DNA from: Leuctra nigra
Lineage: Eukaryota > Arthropoda > Insecta > Plecoptera > Leuctridae
Direction: 5' to 3'
NCBI GenBank assembly: GCA_934045905.1
Contig: OW203764.1
Coordinates: forward strand, 23,183,109-23,247,108
DNA: 64,000 bases
Shown: one piece after another, positions 10,489-23,102 of the stretch
Numbering within the stretch: the first letter of the stretch is position 1
How the letters are laid out: every line of letters starts with the position of its first letter
The notes under the pieces: generated by a model
Databases searched by the model: none
Seen by the model: the letters and a program-made list of their open reading frames with translations, nothing else
What the model was told of the DNA's origin: nothing
Position numbers and translations under genes: made by a program

Positions 10489-11466
10489 CTGGTTCGTGTG
10501 TGTGGGCTTCCTGTATACTTCGGTTTCCAATTTTTTGTCGACTCTTTTAACAAAGAAATCAAGAAATGGAAGTTTTCCGTCAATTTCATTTTCGTTGGTA
10601 AATTTTATCGCTGGATTCATGCAATTAATATGATCTAGAAATTCTTCAACATTCTCTATTCCTTTGTCCCATATAACAAAAACATCATCCACGAAACGGA
10701 TCCACAATTTAGGTCTTAGTTTCTTATTCGAAAGGATTCTCTCTTCTATTTTGGCCATAAAGATATCGCTCAACAAACTTGATAGGCAACTTCCCATTGC
10801 CAAACCTTTAGTTTGCTTGTAGAATCTGTTACCAAATTGGAAATAATTTGAATCCAGGCACATTTTCAACAATTCCATAATTGTGTCAATCGACCATTCA
10901 CAATTAATATTCACCAGATCACTCTCCAACCATTCTCTGACAATTTGAAGTGTCTCGGGGATTGGTATATTAGGATACATGTTAATTACATCAAAACTAA
11001 TCAGTTTATCTTCAGGGGTTAATAGAATATTATCAATTCTATCTTTGAAATCTATCGAGTCTTTCAGTCTATGTGGAAGGCATTTTACAATTGGATTCAG
11101 AATATTAAGTAAATATCTTGATAAACTACTACTTGGTGAATTCCTGCTGCTTATTATAGGTCTCATTGGATGATTGGGCTTATGGATTTTCGGTTGTCCG
11201 AATTCATGAGGAGGCTTGGAATAACTAGGTGTTAGAGTTTTCTTCACTTGGTTTCCCAATTCGTTGGCATGTTTTCTCAAACATTCTCCAATCTTCTTTT
11301 CAAGAGATTTAGTGGGGTCTTTATCAATTTTCTCAAAATTCTCTTCATCTTCAAAAATCTCAATCATCTTTTCCTCATACTCCACTTTATCCATGATTAC
11401 CGTTGCCTTCCCTTTATCAGCTGATAAACAAACGATTGTTTCATCATTCTCGAGGTTTTTCATCAA
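10465..11466 (-). pseudogene. Penelope-like reverse transcriptase domain (interrupted)
   Basis: 333 codons open from 11466, with the last few read into the inserted MITE. RT motifs in order: ADKGKATVIMD (16-26), GQPKIHKP (90-97) with MRPIISS (101-107), SFDVINMYPNIPI (157-169, catalytic Asp), GLAMGSCLSS (221-230), FVDDVFVIW (258-266, the YVDD-type catalytic pair), FLDFFVKR (301-308) and VYRKPTHTNQ (317-326). The VYRKPT and AMGS boxes are diagnostic of Penelope-like RTs. The usual AMGSPLS reads AMGSCLS here. The N-terminal region of roughly 200 residues normally before the first motif is absent, and the frame begins next to the terminal arm. It would copy element RNA by target-primed reverse transcription; this copy is dead by truncation and insertion. 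Confidence 0.92.
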
Positions 11467-11484
11467 GTTTTGTTCATTTTTTTT

Positions 11485-11646
11485 GTTCCTTGGTTTTCTT
11501 GATATGTGGAATAGTCAAGTTTGTGTAATGTTTTATCTGTTGTTGTTTTTATAAATGCCTGAAGAAACTCGGAGAATTTTGAGCGAAATATTGCATTGTA
11601 TGTATAAATAAATAGTTTTTGAAAGTCTATCAATAAATATTACTGA
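11485..11646 (+). repeat. Penelope-like terminal arm (right, 5' of the ORF, inverted)
   Basis: Reverse complement of 9253-9414. It abuts the truncated RT frame, as expected for a partly inverted 5' end. The two arms could fold into a long hairpin. A few substitutions distinguish them, including AACTC versus AGCTC inside the hammerhead-like motif. Confidence 0.85.
11553..11600 (+). ncRNA. Hammerhead-ribozyme-like motif in Penelope arm (right)
   Basis: Same layout as in the left arm: AATGC (11554-11558), CTGAAGA (11559-11565), helix II around GGAGAATTTT, GAAA (11585-11588), TATT, GCATT (11593-11597). Helix II is one pair shorter because G is replaced by A. Activity is inference. Confidence 0.4.
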
Positions 11647-11655
11647 TTTATTCTT

Positions 11656-12724
11656 GTATTATTTTGTTTCTACACTTAATTTAATTCAGTTAGAAATAAA
11701 CTGAATTCAGTTGGTGTAAAACACGTTGCATTGTGGGTCTATTCATAAGATTATGTTAAAAGCACCTGCTGGAGTACAATAAGCACAAAAAGCACTTTAA
11801 GTTATAAAATTTTCGTAACATTTAAATTTACAAGTTATTTTATTAGTTGCATTCTTCAAATTATATATTGTATATGGGTTAATACTAAGGCTGTTCAGGA
11901 AACATTATTGAATAATAAAATCATTTTTACATTCTGACACCAGAAAAGATAATCGGGCTTTCTTCCAATCAATCATTGAAACTTTCGATCCAGAAATATT
12001 TTTTCTCGGTCATATTCAAATAATGTTTCTTGTACTCGAAAACAAGCCATATGCAAATTTACACAAAAAAATCCGTTTTCTGTTATAATTATTACTACTT
12101 CCACGTTTCCGTCTCCATCCCCTAGATTGCTCATAGAACAATAAGCCGCCGTCTATTCAAGAGCATCATGTAACAGGGGTAAATCATCCTGCTCGCCCCG
12201 CACTGAAGCAAATATTGTTCCTGCGAGTTTACTCATCTCTGTCTGTGTAGCTGCTATTTACTTGGCTCTACACCGCTGCAAATAGTTCACGTGCAGCAGT
12301 GAAGTAATGATGCTCTTCAGGGCAATTGTACTGGAGAAGAGATACTCTGAGGATTCGTTTCATTATGTCAAGAGAACGTGCATCTACATGGAATGGATGG
12401 AAATAAAATTCTAGAATATATTATTAAAGTTATTCAGAGCAAACAATTCAAATGTAGAACGTAAGAAAACTGGGTATATTTTTATCATAGATATGAAATC
12501 TTGACGGTTATGTTTATGAATCTATAGTGACGAATTCCAATGTACCTATCTTTTTACTAGAGGCAACTGCCCATCAGAGAATATGTTGTGTCATTTGTAG
12601 AACTCTAAGGCTCAATATTCTCTATAATCTGATGACGTTTCAAAAGCTTTTGATTGATTTTAAGCTTTACTACGTAATTCTATCTAAATATGATAATTCT
12701 CAACGAAAGGAGAAATATCTTTGG
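11656..12724. other. Unique non-coding stretch
   Basis: AT-rich, no gene or named repeat recognised. A reading frame at 12527-12760 has no domain support. Confidence 0.5.
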
Positions 12725-13055
12725 GAAATATGGTTTTTACTGATTCCCTCAGTTAGGTGAATGTTAATAAATACCAACTGCAATGTGAAAAGATTTTCCT
12801 CGAGTGGGACTCGAACCCACGACCTTCCGATATCCAGTCAGATGCTCTACCAGGTGAGCTACCGATGCAGTTAACATTGCAGCGGCAGTGTTCCAATATA
12901 AACTGCGTTAGCAACTTACCGATTTTGTAGATAGGGTCAGAAGACCGTGAATTTCATCCACGTTTGACAACTGACTAACTTCATTCGACTTGGATTTCTC
13001 ATAAGCATATGAGTGCGCATATGTGTGAAATATGGTTTTACTGATTCCCTCAGTT
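12725..13055. repeat. 29/30-bp direct repeats enclosing a tRNA-like element
   Basis: A segment running from GAAATATGG to CCCTCAGTT occurs at 12725-12754 and 13027-13055, differing only by one T. Between them lie 272 bp with the tRNA-like sequence at 12797-12868. It could be a long target duplication of a SINE-type insertion or a local tandem duplication. Confidence 0.6.
12797..12868 (-). tRNA. tRNA-like sequence, anticodon loop GGA, broken acceptor stem
   Basis: 72 nt on the minus strand fold as D-stem GCTC/GAGC, anticodon stem TCTGA/TCGGA with loop CTGGATA, and T-arm GTGGG-TTCGAGT-CCCAC. A and B box sequences are good. The acceptor ends (GCATCGG and TCGAGGA) do not pair. GGA would be serine, yet the long variable arm of tRNA-Ser is missing. 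It is therefore most likely a tRNA pseudogene or SINE head, not a working tRNA. A 9-bp inverted pair (CTGCAATGT at 12778, ACATTGCAG at 12874) flanks it. Confidence 0.5.
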
Positions 13056-14945
13056 CTTATTTTGACATGTCTGAAACATTTGAACCGATCACACCTTTTT
13101 GCACGTTCAAGAAGCATTTAGCTTTCAAAGTTCGATCTCAAAATATTTGAAGTTGTTGGGAAAATAACTTTTGTAGAAAGTTGGTGAGATCGATGTGAAG
13201 GGTGGGCTCAACAATCCCATTGCTTTCCAAGACAAGGTAAATCCGTTTCTCATGTGAAGATATTTTTAGGTCTACATTCATATTTGTACCACGAACACGA
13301 GTTCTAATTACTAGTCAACTTAATGTTTTGAGACAGAACTTAGTGTTCCTGTACATAGGTAAGTTACGTCAAAACTAGTTGAACGAAATAATTCCCAATA
13401 AACATTGCTATACAAATCAATGTAAATGAGGTGTCTTATCATTAATGTTCAGCGAAGTTTGTGCCACATGCCAGAGTGTCGGTGACACGTTCAGCATGAT
13501 TTGCATTTTGAATAGTTTGAGCAAGTTAGATTGCTGGATTAGTAATGTCGTGGCGTTGTTTTGACCCAACCAAACTAAAATATTGAACTACTGTGACGTC
13601 ACGGGCACTATCTTGTATACATGGTGTGAAGAACATAAATAGTGATTAGGATTTATTGAGCCACTTCAGCAGGAAACAGGTGATCTATTCCAACAAAAAC
13701 GAGGGAAATAAATAAATTAATAATTGTTAAACTTGAGGTGTGAGATTCCCCTTTTTATTATTTTTCACTCACCATTGACATTTTTGGTTGTCTGTTAGCG
13801 CTGTACCTTCCCAAATTTTGGGCACTACTGTAATAAACATCAATTCTATGGTTTGCAATAAGATTTATTAACATCCTTTGATTGGTTAAGGAAACTGTCA
13901 AGAGTTCACCGTGTTTTAGGAATTGTGCACAGTTATTAAGACCAATAAGTTGATTTATGGTTATCATTTGCATAAAAATCTAAATTATTTGTAAGATAAT
14001 ATAATTTCAATATTTGTTTTAATACTTGTGAAATTTGTATCTGAACGTAAGACAAATAAAACGAAATTTCACACAATTAGTTAAACCAACATGTTATTTG
14101 ATAAATAAAATTAGGAAATAATCAGTTAGAAATGTAAGAATGATTATTGAGTGATACCTTTAAATATTGAAATGTTCAATCAACAAAATAACCTTGATCC
14201 CCGTATTCATTTCGTTTGTATCTGTGTTATGTGTTACCAGAGTCTTAGACAGTCAACTCAAGAGTTACATGACAAATGATTTCTTATCAACTAGTCATTG
14301 AAAGAGTTGTATTAACTAGCAAGTAATGCACCCATCATTATACACAATTTCCCTGCCACTCAACTATACAGTAACCTATTCTTGTTTTCCAACAATGGAA
14401 CAGAACATGAATAGCTAGGTGGATAATCAACTGCTTGTAAAATTTCATAATACTATGACATTGTTATTGACCTCATTCGATAAATTTGTTATTTCACCTG
14501 GCGTCATGTTTTTCAACTTTTGTTAAATAACATTAAAAACTATGGAATCTATTATCTTCTTTTTATAGTACATCAAAACTTTGTCAAAACAAACATTTAC
14601 GTCACCAATTTTACCTACAATAGGAAAAGGCACAAAAGACCTAAATTGTTATCATATTCATTGTGAAGCATTTTGACTGGACGCACGCTTCGAGGCTAAC
14701 CGTGGCGAGGTTAGATTTTACTCTTGAATCCCTCAGCTGTACAGACTATAATAGTGACTAATGTCGTCCCAAAAACCCTCAACCCCCAAGAAGTCACGTT
14801 TAAATGTGTCATATTTTAGAGACTCAAGTCCTCTTTTAAATGCAGCCGTTTCCATAATCTGAAGTTTCTCAAGTAAATTCAAAACGCGGTAATGAATCAG
14901 GAGGAGCGGCAATCCGACACGAAACAAGACTCACTTATTTTCTAT
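13056..14945. other. Unique non-coding stretch
   Basis: AT-rich sequence without a supported gene, RNA or named repeat. Confidence 0.5.
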
Positions 14946-14971
14946 GAAAACGCTCAGTTAACGCGTTATAA
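14946..14971 (-). repeat. Solo family B 3' terminus
   Basis: GAAAACGCTCAGTTAACGCG followed by TT matches the inverted 3' end of family B (best copy 37250-38250) with about one indel. No further family B sequence lies beside it. It could be a relic terminus or chance convergence. Confidence 0.4.
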
Positions 14972-15018
14972 ATACATCACAAATATACACATCATTAATA
15001 TGATGTGAACGTGTAGCA

Positions 15019-15503
15019 TTAAACACCAGTGTTGTGACTTATCTAGATAATTATCTAGATAATTAAATAATTTGTTATTTTTATCTTTATCTTTATCCAG
15101 ATAAAAATATTGTTATCTATTGGCAATTATCTAGATAAAAAAATATAAAATTCATAATATATTATGTGTGTATGAACATGCAAGAGTGTCAAGTGTTAGA
15201 TGATATGAAAAAGGAAAATCATCTTCATTTTGTCACATTAGTTGACTTGTTTTGACTATTTGAATAATTAAAAACTTGAGTTCAAAGTTTAGGATTCGAA
15301 AATAATTGGGGAACAGTAGTATTTGGTTAAAACAATTATCTATTACAATTATCTAGATAATTACTTTTTTTTATCTCTATCTATTATCTAGATGATTTCT
15401 TGGAAATTTATCTATTATCTTATCTAGATAAATTTTTGGCTGGATATCTTTATCTTTATCTAGATAAAAATAAAAAATATCCAATCACAACACTGTTAAA
15501 CAC
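15019..15503. repeat. 8-bp target-site duplication TTAAACAC
   Basis: Exact copies at 15019-15026 and 15496-15503 directly flank the element at 15027-15495. Eight base pairs is the hallmark of hAT transposition. Confidence 0.85.
15027..15495. mobile_element. hAT-type non-autonomous element rich in TATCTAGATAA
   Basis: Perfect 11-bp terminal inverted repeats CAGTGTTGTGA / TCACAACACTG, 469 bp, with a perfect 8-bp duplication outside. Both ends and part of the interior are packed with the palindrome TATCTAGATAA, at least six exact occurrences plus one-base variants. They are dense near 15041-15135 and 15345-15475. No coding capacity. Subterminal motif clusters are known transposase-binding regions in hAT elements; that role here is inference. 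The intact termini and duplication suggest a fairly young insertion. Confidence 0.85.
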
Positions 15504-16726
15504 GTTAGAGTCATGTTCGTATGACTTAAACGAAGATTCAATTGCCTCAATTATTGACTGAATTATTTGACGCTGTTCCTATTTCTTGCTAATGAAAGTC
15601 TTCACAAATTGTAAACATAATGATACACATCATTTTAACGCCAACCCCGAGTCGAACCATTGTCATACAACGTCATTATGTACTCAGTTGCAGTGGAAAC
15701 ATGCATGTTTAAGAACAATCAAAAAGGACGGAACGCCAGTGCAGTCTATTATTAATATAATTGACGTATAAGTTCATGTATGGCAGTGAACGAGCATAAG
15801 TTTAAATATTTAATCAAACTAATCCATGACTTTAGTTTGGTATTAACTTTGTACTTAATGACGCAATAAGGTAGTTATTAAGTTTTGTGTATACTCAATT
15901 TGTGTCGCACCAAGGTTATATTTGACAGCTTAAATTTACTTGCAAGCTGACTAAGAGGAATTTCATTAATGGAATTAAATTAGTAGCTATAATGACTAAA
16001 ACTATTAAATATTCAGTTGGGAGTTCGAGGCTCGTGATAATTATGCTGAGACTCTAAGAGGGAGTTAACTGATTAACAGCTACAAAATATGCCTCTCGTT
16101 TCAAACTATTCACGTACTGATATTCAACCATTAAGGAAAATTCACAATGCAGAATACAAGTTTTATTGATGATCAAAACTGATTTTTTATATTATTATAC
16201 AAGTGGTGGCAGAGGTGGGATTTTAAAATAGAATTTATTTCCCTAACGAAATGAGTAACAAAATTGAAACCTCAATGATAAAATGAAGCTCAAAAAAGCT
16301 CAACATATAAAATCATGGACAAAAGTAATTATACTAATACTATTTCCCTTACAAGCCAATCAATTTAACTAGGTTATACAATGCCAGGTACTAAGGGCGT
16401 GTCTGGAATAGAAGCCGGTTACTTGTATGTATTTGTACGCTCGTGGTCTTGCAAACTTGGTTGTTGACTCGTGGCCTTGTGGTGTTTTCAGACAGACCTC
16501 AAGACGTGACTCCTGAGACAAGTCAAGTTCGAATACAACTGCTATTTCAAACACGTTCCAAGTCCGATATCCTTAAATATCAACATGAATATTTTATATC
16601 TCAAACTTTCGCACTTGAGTTGAACTGCAAAGGGCATTGGCTAAACTTTCTCCCGCTTGGATGGCGCTACCAACGAGACAGGGCAACTCAAAACTACAAC
16701 GCGCAAAACATTTTTGAGAGGCATAA
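15504..16726. other. Unique non-coding stretch
   Basis: No supported gene. The reading frame ending at 16844 runs into the MITE and has no recognisable domain. Confidence 0.5.
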
Positions 16727-16926
16727 AGCTGGCTTTCCATGCTCCGTCATCTTCCGTCAACGTCCGTCACCGTCCGACGAAAACGACCACGTGACCCGTC
16801 TCGACCAATCGCTCGCCGTCCGAGATTTTTGTGGATGGCTCTGATTGGTCGAGACGGGTCACGTGGCCGTTTTCGTCGGACAATGACGCACGTTGACGGA
16901 AGATGACGGAGCATGGAAAGCCAGCA
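16727..16926. mobile_element. 200-bp foldback MITE
   Basis: Almost completely palindromic: GCTGGCTTTCCATGCTCCGTC at the left is inverted at the right, and pairing continues about 85 bp to GACCAATC / GATTGGTC around a short centre. ATAA beside both ends may be a target duplication. GC content is much higher than the surroundings, with repeated CCGTC and a CACGTG core in both arms. No coding capacity; superfamily unassigned. Confidence 0.8.
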
Positions 16927-19900
16927 TAAGTCGTATTATTTTTTACTAGTCTATAGTATCATAACATGTTTGGAAATAAGAAGATATCGCAATAAGCTCT
17001 TCAAGAGAGCCTTGGAAACAAAAAAAATATTCTGACAGCTGCCATTACACTACAATAATATCTAATAATTACCCATTACTTCGGTAAATAACCAAATATC
17101 AACATCAATTTTTAATTCTTATTCTCAATTCTTATGAAAATACGGTATGTGTAGCAAGAAATACTTTGATTTGAAAGTGACCACCCTCGACGCTAGCGCC
17201 AACTAGTGACCGATCTGTCGTCCTATCTTTGCATCGCCCTATAGAACTCATAAAAATATCACAAAATACCAAGAACTCAAATCTCTCATGTTTTACTGAA
17301 TAAAACACGACATGGTTGACAGGAATAAAATCCCTCATTGTGAATTATTACAATAATTTTCTTCAGGGAGATGAATTTGCAAAAACCTTGCATAATATGT
17401 GAAACCAAGCCAGCAGTATTTTCGTAACAGATGTCCACGTCGCCGCTACAAGACGTAATCTCCTCCGAGCCGGACTGTCACAGGACCGCAGAGTTCATCT
17501 GGGACAAGTTTCGCATGATACAGAACAAAACAATTACTTGACACAATCTCGTGGCACGGTTATTTATTCAGACGTCGCCTCGCTTTATGACGTCGCTTTA
17601 TGACGTCATAACTGGGTAAAATAATACACTCACACAGCTGTGATATTATGACTCGATGGCAATCAACAAAATGTGTTTAGACATGGAATTTAATTCAAAT
17701 GCCAAGAATTGTAATCAGTCTCAACTAAAAGTCATAATTTGTCATTATGAATCTAATTAGGGTTGTTTGTTATAATTACTTCATACTTAACAACAGCTGA
17801 ATTACATTCCATAACCATTTAATTTTCTCGCTCTGTTGAGTCAATGTTCCTAGTGTGATGATTTTGTTTTGTTTTAATTAGTTGATATGAAGAGAAAACG
17901 AAACACTCGTAGAGAGACAGTCCATTGTTCAACTTGACAAGGACACATAATTGCGGGTAAATACATGTACCTCGTATGAACGCGTGAAAACTGTCCTCTA
18001 AACTTGGTTGTTCTCGTCGGGTAGAGCGCGATTATACATCATGTGGAAAGATCAACACCAAAATGTTGAAAGGTTTTCCGGGTATATTTAAAAAGATATT
18101 TAAAAATGTATTTTATATCAAGTAAAAATGTAACAGTTAAAAATGTAGCAAATATTGATGATGTTATAATTGTATGATACGGCAGAGTTTTACAACGTTG
18201 TCTTTAAATAAGAATATAAATGTAATGTTTTGGTTGGGATCACGGAGGTCGCTGATTTTTTTTTTTAAATTAATGATGGTACTCGTATTGCTGTCAGATT
18301 TCAGCATCTTCAGAAAAACGGTCTGACCTTTTAATTAAACAATAATTCACATTCAATTAAACTTTCCCAATTTACTAAAACTTCTGATGGAATTATCCAT
18401 CTTGATCCCGAACGATGGACCAATCCGAGCAGCGAAACGGTGAGAAGAATTCAATCAATCAATACGCTATTGTTATCTCTTTCTCGAAGACTTCTGGGAG
18501 AACGGCTCGAAGTGGATTGACTTGGTTGTGGCTTCTTTTGTGTGAGATTCGACAATGGAAGTGCACACGACGCATTGCCATCGAAATCGTATTACTTCGG
18601 CGTCGTGGCAGCAAAGGTGTTACGATCTGAACTCTAGTCCACGGCCATCGCCACTTTTCATGTGGAAATAAAATTATACGGTATAATAACGATTTTATTT
18701 GGCGCATAACCATTGGTTTATTGCATGAACACAATAAAATTATATTTTTAAGCATTTTTGAAGTCATTAAATAAAAAGGATTTCTCTGATCCATTTGGAT
18801 TTACAATACACTTACAAAAAAAACGTTATTTTTATAGCTGAGAATTAATCAGAGCACAAAATAATTCTTGGAAGTCTTCTTATGATTCAGCAGCGAAGAG
18901 AGCACCTAGTATATTTGTGGCTTCCCTTCAGGACAGATTGGTATTCTTGTCCAGCTAAAATTTGACATAAAAATAACGTGAATGTGACAACGAGAAGACT
19001 GTTCACATTGAAATAAGGTTATTCATTAAATTTTGAGACAAATCAGTCATGACTTAAGAGTATAAAACTAATTTGTTTTGAATTGTAAGTTGTTTAGTTC
19101 TTGAATAGACATGGTAGAATAGGTAACAATTTTCTCGAGCAATCCAATGACATCTTCAACCACCCATTCAACAGAGATCCACCCAGAAAAAGAACACAAA
19201 AGTCTGGTTGCGGCTATATAAAACCATGAGTGTCAGTTTGTATCGTTTCTCTTCTCCAAATCTAAAGCTACACGAGTCATTTCTTTTCGACCGAATGAGA
19301 CTTTCCTTCAAGTGATAACTTTCTTCATTCCGTTGTAAATACTTGAGTTCAGCACGCTAATTGGTTCATACATCGCAAATGTTTTGTTGCAGTGCTTATC
19401 ACTCTGCACGATGTAAGAGAGAAAGATTGAACATTCTTTATGTTCGACAGAAAACGACAAGTACGAACAAACCGCCAACATACATTAGAGAAGAAGTGTA
19501 AGAAATATATGAGGATGGAACTTTATGGCTACAGCGAGACCCGAAGGATAATCTTTCCCAGGTGTTGTAAGCAGAAGTAGAGTGGGAGTAAATAGAACAC
19601 AAGAAGGAGTTCTAACATCTGGTTACGACACCTAGTTCGTGGAAATACCGTTCGTAAACCAAGTTCAATTACACTTTTCATTACTTACACTTTGTAATAT
19701 TATTATTTACTATTCCTTCGTAAAAGTTTAATATTAAACGTGATTACATTGTAAAACATAAACATAAATACCAATAACACCTTTTAATGAAATGTTGGTT
19801 TAGATTGATCTTATTAATTGACACTGTGAACGAGTGAGAGTAGGTATTTCACGTGTAAATGTAAATTGATTCCGTCTTTAAGAGATGTTTTCTCGTGTGA

Positions 19901-20719
19901 AATATATCTGTGAGTCGCTCGATCTAGAAACGAAGTGAAGCAAATTGCCTCGGATTCAATTGAACAAACAATTATCTGTATTTGAATTGCAGGTAGCCGA
20001 AGTTTACAACTGAACAAGATGGCTGTCTGCATCAACATCAGCGCGCTACAAAATGTCTTTGAGAAACATCGAGACATCATCTGGAAACCACTCACATGGG
20101 AATAGCTAATTTAGCTTTGGGTTTCATCTCAACCTCCTCTATTTCAGCATTTTAAGGAAAGTTCTAGCTTTCAACGAATATATATCAGCGTGGAAAACAT
20201 TATATTGAGTATAAAATGGTTAATGTGCGTGTTTTGGGTTGGAGTTTGTATAAAATATCAACATTTTGCCTCGGTCATGTCAGAGGCATATCAATCAAAA
20301 GGACGTTTGTTATTTTGCTCGTTTTCTGTATAAAGACCGTTCTAATTTACTTGAATGCGTTTCTGATTGGCTCGTTTCCTTCGAACTAAATACTGTCACT
20401 GAAATAAACATAGTTAGTCTGAAGTGTGCTCTTTTATAACTGTACTTAGTCATTTTAAATGAGTTATGAAGTAAATGATTGATTAATTCCTGCCTTATTA
20501 AACATTAAATAAGGTAATTCACTCGGTTGTGCTAAATAAATAAATAAACCGTTTTTATAATTGAGCTTATCAAAAAGTACATGAAAAGAGCATTATAGCA
20601 TATGTATTTTGATTCATTTAAAAAAGTTAAGTTCAAACCTTATTCAAGCGAGTTTATTTCAATCATCCTGTCGGTTTCATAGGAAACCAAAATTATCACG
20701 ATTTTAATGTGTGAATGAT
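16927..20719. other. Unique non-coding stretch
   Basis: No gene supported. Around 17570-17612 a segment contains two GCTTTATGACGTC copies in tandem ending in the CRE TGACGTCA. The rest is AT-rich with no recognised element. Confidence 0.5.
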
Positions 20720-20720
20720 T

Positions 20721-20782
<62 letters not shown>

Positions 20783-20806
20783 AACGATGACGATAACGAT
20801 GATGAT
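20720..20806 (+). repeat. Hexanucleotide array (GATGAC)n
   Basis: About 14 units of GATGAC/ACGATG with a few substitutions (GATAAC) toward the right end. Simple tandem repeat; the open frame across it is a by-product. Confidence 0.95.
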
Positions 20807-23065
20807 GTTGATTGGGAAATGATAATAGATGGAAATGAATTATGTCAGTCAGGATGTCGGAAAGAGCCGGTCACTTTCTAGTACCTTCCGAACATTTGGC
20901 CTCTCAACTGTGGAAAACTATGAAAATGCTGTCGCGCAGCCGCGAAAAACAAACACAATTACTTACCGCCTGCGCCAATATTATCAACACATGTATAGGT
21001 ACACAAAACAAAAGTTTGTTAGTAATGACCATCATTAACAATTGTATTTGAAGTGCAAATACCACGAGTTCGTTCCGACCAAAGTATAGTTCTCTCTTTT
21101 TACATCATTCGTTTCATTGAAAGTATAAAATTATAATGACATTCAATTCCGAAAGTATTGATCGAACGCCATTCCATTTATATATGAATTGCTTTTAAAA
21201 GTTTCCTTGACAAATATTTATTCCACACTCCAAGCAAACACATTTGCAGTTTTTTCTTCTCAGCATAAAATGTTGATATAAGAAAAGAAGTAGAAATTAA
21301 GCTGTCAACTTCTAAAGCTAACAGGAAAACGTCACGGCTGACAAGCCGACATCCATTACATCCTCTCTCACCTTACATCCATCTCACTCTCCGCGATATT
21401 CTGCATAATCTGCTCGAACGCTCCACTCTACTCAACATCCTATATCTTCATTGTTGGACGTACCCCCTTCAGCTCACTCATGACTTGAGTTTGAAGACTT
21501 CGACATCGCAACAGCGAGAGCTCCACGAACTCGTTCATGTATAATGCATCTCATATCCACGGTACTTCTCAGCAAACAGCTTCCTCATTTTCAGGATCAA
21601 TAGTTTATTAAGAGCGTCCGTCATGTTGGGAAACTTCACTGTATAGCAATTTCATCAAGGAGATGATATAATAGCTGACGAGAGAACGCAGCTGCTTTGT
21701 GTCTACAGAGTTAATGAATCTTCCTACACAATCACGACATTCTTGAGTTTTCATTTATTATGTTGTCGCTTTGTTACATAATGGTTTGCAGACCTGAGTT
21801 CAAAAGAATTGATGCCATTAATTTTGGCACGCCGTCCGTATTTTATAGAAATACAACTAAATGAACGCTTTCACCCTGTGTTGTGCTAGTACGAAATCTT
21901 GCTGTTATTTACAATGTTGATAACCAGATATAAAGACAAGCAACGTAATTTTGGAAGATATCACGTAGTTGTTTTATCTACAGTACCTAATAAATGTGAA
22001 AATAAACTTTGATGTTAATCACTCTTCATCATCTGCAACACCATACTATAATAATTCTTAGTTCTTTATACATTTCGCTTTTAATACAGCAATTTTAGCA
22101 TGTAACTAATGTATTTGCTTTATGATGTTATATATTTTACAGATATTCATAAAGTGAACAAAGTGCGGAGAAATCTAAAAAAAATAACCGTCTCAGATCT
22201 GAAATCGATCGATCTCAAGTTTAACACTCTCGCTTACCTGTGGCAACTCATTCAACTCTATAATCCATATTATTATCTCTTGTCGTATAACCGAGATTTG
22301 CAGACCGAACTGAAATCCCTTCAATTCGCCTCTGATATCCATTTCATGACGTTCAAAAGTTGGAACGTTTTGCAACTGAACTCCGTATTTCAATCGGACT
22401 CTTAAGGCATGTTACGTGTGGATTTATTTGCTCTCTAACTGCCAAGAAATTCTGAATATCAATGTGTTACATAACTCACGAAAATATTATTGTTTTCAAA
22501 CAAAATATTCTGATTTATGGAATCGTTCCAATTTTTCCATGTCAAATTGTTCAATACTTAAAACTAACAGTCATTATGCAGAATGAGATATATAATTAAA
22601 CATTTGCTTATTATTTTTTATATCTTTTGATAGGACTGATGACGGATATAAACAGATGCCAGAAGGACTGTTGTTAATTTTACATTAAAAGTGGTTAAAA
22701 TTCGTTAAAAATGTTTCCAAATTTACATGGTACACAACAACATAGCCAGAACTACAACGATATAAAATTATAAGTACGTATTTTCCCAACTGTGTACTTC
22801 CTTTTTAATTCAAATTAGGCCAAACTAAAACCACTTCTGTTGCATTAATAAAACGCATTACAAGTCGTTTAGTGACACACTTGGCATGTTACTTAGTTCT
22901 TTACATCGTTGTTATTGCATCTGACTTTAGAGTGCCAACATTTTGTTTCGTTTGTTATGGACGCGAGATTTTACAAAGTTTGAGTTGCCAATTTCGTAAA
23001 TGATATTTATTTTATGTACTTCGTATGGTTGATGGTAGCATTAAGTAACCAGATAGTAGTCCGTA
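20807..23065. other. Unique non-coding stretch
   Basis: Only one weak exon-like piece is visible, on the minus strand ending at 22232-22237 (see findings). Otherwise AT-rich with no element recognised. Confidence 0.45.
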
Positions 23066-23102
23066 TAATAATAATAATAATAATAACAATAATAATAATA
23101 AG
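23066..23102 (+). repeat. (AAT)n microsatellite
   Basis: About twelve AAT units, one altered to AAC. Confidence 0.95.

Larger units (their letters stand above)
9217..11641 (-). mobile_element. Penelope-like retroelement, degraded
   Basis: About 2.4 kb on the minus strand. In coding order it has an inverted terminal arm (11485-11646), a reverse transcriptase frame starting directly beside it (11466 downward), an inserted TIR element (10238-10488), the RT C-terminus and linker, a GIY-YIG endonuclease domain, and the second arm (9414-9253). The RT plus C-terminal GIY-YIG order defines endonuclease-bearing Penelope-like elements. The protein lacks the usual N-terminal region before the first RT motif, so the copy is 5'-truncated. 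With one frameshift and one insertion it cannot make a full protein. Confidence 0.9.
9203..11655. repeat. 14-bp direct repeat bracketing the Penelope-like element
   Basis: ACTGATTTATTCTT occurs at 9203-9216 and again at 11642-11655, in direct orientation just outside the retroelement. This is the expected form of a target-site duplication. Penelope-like elements make duplications of variable length, so the size is acceptable. The right copy overlaps the end of the inverted arm by 5 bp. Confidence 0.6.

Noticed and set aside
12797..12868. Functional tRNA-Ser
   Set aside because: Acceptor strands do not pair and the long variable arm of tRNA-Ser is missing.
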